Under the pieces are notes generated by a model. The model was not told the DNA's origin. It made no database searches and saw only the letters and a list, made by a program, of their open reading frames with translations. Positions 58,950-64,000 of a stretch of DNA of 64,000 bases are shown piece by piece. Origin of the DNA: Euryodendron excelsum (lineage: Eukaryota > Streptophyta > Magnoliopsida > Ericales > Pentaphylacaceae); the NCBI GenBank assembly GCA_033060915.1, contig CM065379.1, positions 29,377,318 through 29,441,317 on the forward strand, in the 5' to 3' direction. The translations under genes were made by a program, and so were the position numbers. Numbering within the stretch: position 1 is the first letter of the stretch; each line of letters starts with the position of its first letter.

Positions 58950-59605
58950 CGAGATAGTTTATTCCTCGTGACGATTCTAATCCAAGCACGTCTTTTCGGA
59001 GACGATAAGTCCCCTTTCCAATCCCACTCTCGAGACAGTTTATTCCTCGAGACGGTTCCACTCCAGGCGCGTCTCTTCGGAGACAATAAGTCCCCTTTCC
59101 AATCCCACTCTCGAGATAGTTTATTCCTTGAAATGGTTCCAACTCAGGCACGTCTTTTCGGAGATGATAAGTCCCCTTTCCAATTCCTCTCTCAAGACAA
59201 TTTATTCCTCGAGACTTTTCCAACCCAGGCACATCTTTTCAAGGACGGTAAGACCCTTTCCAATCCCTCTCTCGGGACAATTTATTCCTTGAGACGGTTC
59301 CAATTTAGGCACGTCTTTTTGGAGACGATAAGTCCCCTTTCCAATCCCTTTCTCGAGACAATTTATTCCTCGAGACAGTTCCAACCCAAGCGCATCTCTT
59401 CGAAGACGATAAGTCCCCTTTCCAATCCCTCTCTCGACACAGTTTATTCCTCGAGAATGTTCCAACCCAGGCATGTCTTTTCGAAGACTGTAAAACGCCT
59501 TTCCAATCCCACTCTCGAGACAGTTTATTCCTCTAGACGGTTCCAACTCAGGCACGTCACTTCAGAGACGATAAGTCCCCTTTCCAATCCCTCTCTCGAG
59601 ACGGT
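58950..59605. repeat. 81-bp tandem repeat, eight units (LTR I)
   Basis: CCCCTTTCCAATCCC recurs at about 59011, 59092, 59173, 59254, 59334, 59415, 59496 and 59577. Each unit holds CTCGAGACAGTTTATTCCTC and a GTCT(C/T)TTCGGAGAC near-palindrome. As 81 is a multiple of three, long open frames arise on both strands (for example 58968-59642 plus); these are not genes. Confidence 0.88.
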
Positions 59606-60451
59606 CCGAGTAGCGAAACTACTCACAAAACTGTTAGAGTAGCAGAAATACTCACAAATAGGTCGATATAGGGAATTGCCAACAAACCCCTTTGTCACGA
59701 CGACCGCCGTTAGAGTGGCGAAAACACTCAAAACTCAGGTCAACACCAGTGTCCGTTAGCCCACTTCGGTGAAAAATGACCAAACTGCCCTTTGGACCTT
59801 TTCCGAGACTTTTCGGTCAAGATGACCATTTTGCCCCTAGGCATCCGAATGCCCCGGGAACCACACCGGCTCTGGGTATCAAACCGGTAATCCTCTGAGA
59901 TTGCTTTTTATAGTACTCTCAACCTTCCTTTATCTTTCCGGATCATTCTGAGTCAGTTCCGGCTAACCCGATACAAAATGACCATTTTGCCCCTGGTGGG
60001 CTGGTTTTCTTTTTCGACCATACCGGCTTTGGGTATCAAACCGGTAACCTCCTGAGACTACTTCTTATAGTGTTCTCAACCTCCTTTTACCTTTCTGGAT
60101 CATTTCGAGTCAGTTCCAGCCAACCCGGTGCTAAATGACCGTTTTGCCCCTAGTGGGCCGGTCTCCTTTTCCGACCACGCTGGCTCTCAAAATCAAACCG
60201 GAAACCTCTGGAAACATTCTAAATAATGTTTCCAGATCCCAAATCTTCTTCCGGGACAATCCGAGTCTGTCCTGGCAGTTTCCTGGTCCGATTGACCATT
60301 TTGCCTCTAAAGGCCCGGTCAACCTTTTCGACACATCTTATCCTCACTTTTCAAGTTAAATACCTCAAGGACACTATTCTAAGTGTTCCTGCTCCTTTCC
60401 GGCCTTCTGGGTCATTTCCGGCTCCTTCAAATCATTCCCGGACTTTCCGAA

Positions 60452-60512
60452 GTCACTCCTAGTGGCGCCAGTGTAAACTTTGGACTGGCGCCACTGCAAC
60501 AAGCGCCAGTGT
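60452..60512. repeat. GGCGCC hairpin cluster upstream of the TATA (LTR I)
   Basis: CTAGTGGCGCCAGTG, CTGGCGCCACTG and AAGCGCCAGTG lie in tandem or inverted order just before the TATA box. Confidence 0.6.
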
Positions 60513-60523
60513 TGTCCAACCTC

Positions 60524-60531
60524 TATAAATA
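60524..60531 (+). promoter_or_regulatory. LTR promoter TATA box (I)
   Basis: TATAAATA in CTCTATAAATACAGAGCC. This plus-oriented copy fixes the sense direction of family-1 LTRs. Confidence 0.75.
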
Positions 60532-63500
60532 CAGAGCCTTATTCAACGTGAAAAGGATTCAGAAATTCAACCTAAAAATCATATAATTCGATATACAGAG
60601 CTCGAGCACCTCTTAAAGCCTAGCTTCCCTAGGTTTTCCAAACCCTAGCCACTATACACTAAACCCTAGTCTCCTATACACTCATACACACTCCCATACA
60701 CTCATACACTAGCCTTCAACCATTCTTTGAAGACTTGAAGAGCTGCCATCTAAAGCTTGAAGACAACTCTTGAAGATTGAAGACGAAGACCGAAGATCGA
60801 AGACAAGCAAGACGTGCAAAATAACAAGACATACGGTAGGCTCCCTATTTAAATTTCCGCACTTCCCCCCTCTCTCTTCTCTCTCCTAACCCACTTGGGT
60901 TTTCTCTATTTTAATCCCCCATCTCTTTCCCCCCCTTTCTTTGCATGCTTAAAATAAGGGGATTCCCGGCCCATGTGTAGGATTGGGCTATTGGAGAGTC
61001 ACCGTGTCGGGGGCTTTCTTCTAGTCTAACCAGAGACCACGTGGGTCCGGCCCGCTTGATTACGTGGTGAAGCCTTAGCCTTGTATGTTCACGACTCCAA
61101 ATTGCATTGTGCATATCATGATCTTGCATTTTCCAAAAACCGTTTTCAAAGTTGTTTTTCAAATCGTTTTCAAACTTGTTATCAAAATTACATCAAAATC
61201 TCTTTTTCAAAACTTGTTTTCAAAACCACAATCCTAGAGTGATTCTAGCTTTTCCATGGCTAGGATTGCTTTAGGAAAGTGTTACATTTAAATTGACCAA
61301 TACGGTCCATATTTTCAAATCTTGTTGTTTTCAAAACCGCTTTCCTAAAGTGGTTCTAGCCCTCTTATAGTTAGAATTGCTTTAGAAAAGTGAGATGTTT
61401 TTACACCTTCGAAAAACTCTCTTTTCAAAAAGTCTTTCTTCCTAAAAATCTCTTTTTCAACATACTTTCCTAAGACTCTCCTCTCCAAAATTGTTTTCAA
61501 AAACTCCTTCCCAAAATTTATTTTTCAAAGCTTCCTTTTTCAACTCCTTTCCAAAAACTCTTCTCAAAATTCACTTTCTAAAAACACTCCTTAAATTCAC
61601 TTTCCTAAAAACTCTCTCCAACAATTTTCTTCTAAAAAATCTTTCTAAAAAACTCCCTTTCCAAAATCTCCCTTCTAGAAACTCCCTTCTAGGATTTCCT
61701 TCCAAAAAATTTGTTTCTAAAAATACACTTTCCAAAACTCTTTCTCTTTAAAATCTTTTTCCAAAAATTCTATCTTCAAACTCACTTTCCAAAAACTCCT
61801 CCCTAGAATTCCCTTCTAGAAAACCTTCATTTCCAAAAACGCACTTTCCAAAAATCCTCTCTCTTTAGAGCCCAAATCAAGTCCTAGAACTCGCAATTAG
61901 AAAACCCTAATTTTCTTTCCAAAAACATGATTTTTAAACTTTACCCTAAACCTAGATTTCCAAAATCTCATGTTTTCACATCCAAACTATACACGTTTCC
62001 AAAACCTCTTTTCTACGTCGAAACTATAATTTTTCAAAACTAGGGTTTCTAGAATCTCCCTTTCCAAATCGTTGCCAAATCCTATCTTCCCTTTAGAAAA
62101 CCAAATCCAATCTTCCCGTTTAGGAAACTAGATCCAATCCTCTGTTTTTGGAAACAAATCCCAAACCTTTCCCAATTCAACTCCTTCCTAATTTCCTGCC
62201 TTCCTAAACCATAAGTTTCTTAAACTTAAACTTCAAATCTTTCCTTAAGTTTCAAAATCCAAATCTTTCCTAAATTCACATCCTTCCTAAGCTTCTCCTT
62301 TCCTAAATCTTAAGTTTCCAAAACTTAAATATAAAAATTTTTCCTAAATTTCAGAACTCAACTTTCGAATCTTTCCTAATTCAACCCTTTCCTAATTCTA
62401 TCCTCTTTTCAAATCTTAACTTTTCAAACCTAAGTTTTCAAATCTTTCCTAAACTCAAACCTTTCCTAATCTCAAGATTTTCTAAAACTCTAAAACTTTC
62501 CAAATCTTAAACTTTCCAAATTTCAAATCTTTCCAAATTCAAAGCTTTCCAAGTTCAAAACTTTCTTAAGTTAAGACTTTCTAAATCTTAAAACTTTCTA
62601 AATTCTAAACTTTCCATAACTTCAACATTTTTCCAAATCTAAAACTTTTCTAAACCCAAAACTTTCTTAATTCAAACATTTTCTAAATTGAAAACTTTCC
62701 TTTTTCAAACCTTTCCAAATTCAAACTTTTCTAAGTTGAAACTTCCTTATTTCAAAATTTTCTAAATTCAATACTTTCCTAAAGTGAAAACTTTCCTAAA
62801 CCTAAAACTTTCCTAATTCAAAACTTTCTTAATTTGAAATTTTCCAAAAACCAAAACTTTCGTAATTCGAAACTTTCCTAAATCGAACCTTTCCTAATTC
62901 GAACATTTCCTAAAATCCAATCTTTCCAAATCTTCCAAGTCCAACATTCGAGTCAAATCTTTCTAAATCTCAAGTCTTTCCTAGGTCTCCTACCTTTCCT
63001 AAGTCTAGGTTTCCTAAACCTCCATCTTTCCAAAACCAAGTCTTTCCAAAATCAATCTTTCCAAAGCAAGTCCAATCTTCTCAATTCCAATTTCCAATCT
63101 CCTCTTCTAATCTCAAATCAAATCCAATTTTCAATTCAATCTTTTTCTTCCAATCAAATCAATCTCTTTTCAATCGGACTCCAGTCCGAACTACGACTGA
63201 CTTGATTCCCCCAAAGGGATACGTAGGCAATCTTCATAGGTGCGGTCATAACACTTTTCAAACTTTCTATTCCACCCTCATGGTTGCAGTCTCCACATTT
63301 TCAAATCTCAAATTCCAATCTATTTTCAAAGTTCCAATTTCAAAATTTCTACTTTCAATTTTCAAACTTTCCAATTTCAATTCCATCTCTTCAAATCTAT
63401 TTTCAAATCAAATCAATTTCAAATCAATCTCTTTTCAAATCTATTCTCTTAACTTGTACTTGCAGATCATGCATCATGTTAGTTTCTTTTCAAGCATTGT

Positions 63501-64000
63501 TTTTCAAAGTGGATAGGATTAAACATATGTTAATTAAAGACTCTCATAGGTGAATCTAGGGTAGATTGACATGTAGGTACCGAAAGGGCGGGGTAGGGTG
63601 ATAGCTTAGTGCGTCTTCCCTACACGTAACCAACCTACGAACCTAGAATCACTGATTTCAAAGACCAAAAAGGAGTTATTTTTCAAAAAGGGCTAAATGT
63701 TTTTCCAAAGGTTGCCAAACAACCTGTTTTCCTAAAAACCCTCTCTTGAGGTGATATTTTCAAAATTGTTTTCCAAAAACCCTAAGTGTAGTTTTCGGAT
63801 TATGCTTAGTTTTTAGGTGACCTAACTCACCTTAATCAAGTTAGGTGGCGACTTCGAATCATTTTCAAAAAGCCCTTTATTCAAACCAATTTTTCAATTC
63901 AAACCTAGTCGCACTCATTCTTCTAGGAGGGTGAGTTCTAACGAGAGAGTACAACATTTTTCTCGCCTGTGTGAGTATTCATCGAGTGCGAAAAATCTGG

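Larger units (their letters stand above)
43732..64000 (-). mobile_element. Element J: second F-type element, partial at window edge
   Basis: Minus strand: 3' LTR E (43732-48239), PPT, internal region, antisense PMD gene, non-coding stretch and end of the gag ORF (58250-58736). Internal sequence is collinear with F. Solo LTR H sits in the PMD leader intron and LTR I in the gag region. The rest of J, including its PBS and 5' LTR, would lie beyond 64000. CTAAG (43727-43731) is the candidate left target duplication. Confidence 0.85.
58737..64000 (+). mobile_element. LTR I (family 1), plus strand, end just outside the window
   Basis: Opens TGTAAGCACCCC at 58737. The window stops at GTGCGAAAAATCTGG, so only about 8 bp (GCGCGACA) should be missing. 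Same layout as C and F but inverted: 81-bp repeats (58950-59605), three units of about 157 bp (59850-60340), GGCGCC hairpins (60452-60512), TATA (60524-60531), pyrimidine-rich tract (61400-63130) and U5 block with GGTGGCGACTTC near 63843. CTCAT (58732-58736) is the candidate left duplication. Whether it is solo or a 5' LTR cannot be told. Confidence 0.9.

Noticed and set aside
58968..59642. 224-codon open frame on plus, with long frames on minus over the same stretch
   Set aside because: It is an 81-bp tandem repeat in a non-coding LTR region; a unit divisible by three keeps frames open on both strands. No start context, domain or conservation.

Overview
The window looks like repeat-rich intergenic DNA from a large seed-plant genome. 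It is AT-rich and carries a plant-type LINE, giant LTR retroelements resembling the Tat/Ogre branch of Ty3/gypsy, and a plant mobile domain (PMD) gene. I see no intact host gene, no rRNA or tRNA gene and no CRISPR array. Nearly all of the 64 kb is nested, decayed retroelement.

Left half (1-35514): a LINE ORF2 relic (1-1621) resumes in frame at 34159 and ends in poly(A) at 35495-35514. The 32.5 kb in between is four further layers, each bounded by TG...CA-type LTR ends and 5-bp target duplications. G is a solo LTR of about 4.3 kb (1622-5090 plus 33325-34158). Inside G lies F (5091-33319, minus strand), an element of about 18.2 kb with both 5.1 kb LTRs, a primer-binding site, a gag relic and a polypurine tract, but no recognisable pol. 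Inside F lies B (15291-25291, plus strand), a solo LTR of a second family. Inside B lies C (17522-22585, minus strand), a 5.06 kb solo LTR of the first family.

Middle (35515-43731): AT-rich DNA with a foldback element and short direct repeats, then a 5'-truncated second-family LTR (D, 38802-42891) and about 840 bp of unassigned sequence.

Right half (43732-64000): a second copy of the F-type element (J, minus strand) running off the window. It shows its 3' LTR (E, 43732-48239), internal region, a second antisense PMD gene and the end of its gag ORF. J is interrupted by solo LTR H (48875-53816) and by plus-strand LTR I (58737 to beyond 64000, probably within about 10 bp of its end).

The most interesting system is the F/J family: a non-autonomous, giant-LTR retroelement that keeps a short gag-type ORF in sense orientation and carries a spliced PMD gene of about 584 codons in antisense. 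Both PMD copies are now pseudogenes, but their shared structure (leader intron, main exon, small last exon joined in phase 0) shows that the ancestral element carried it as a gene.
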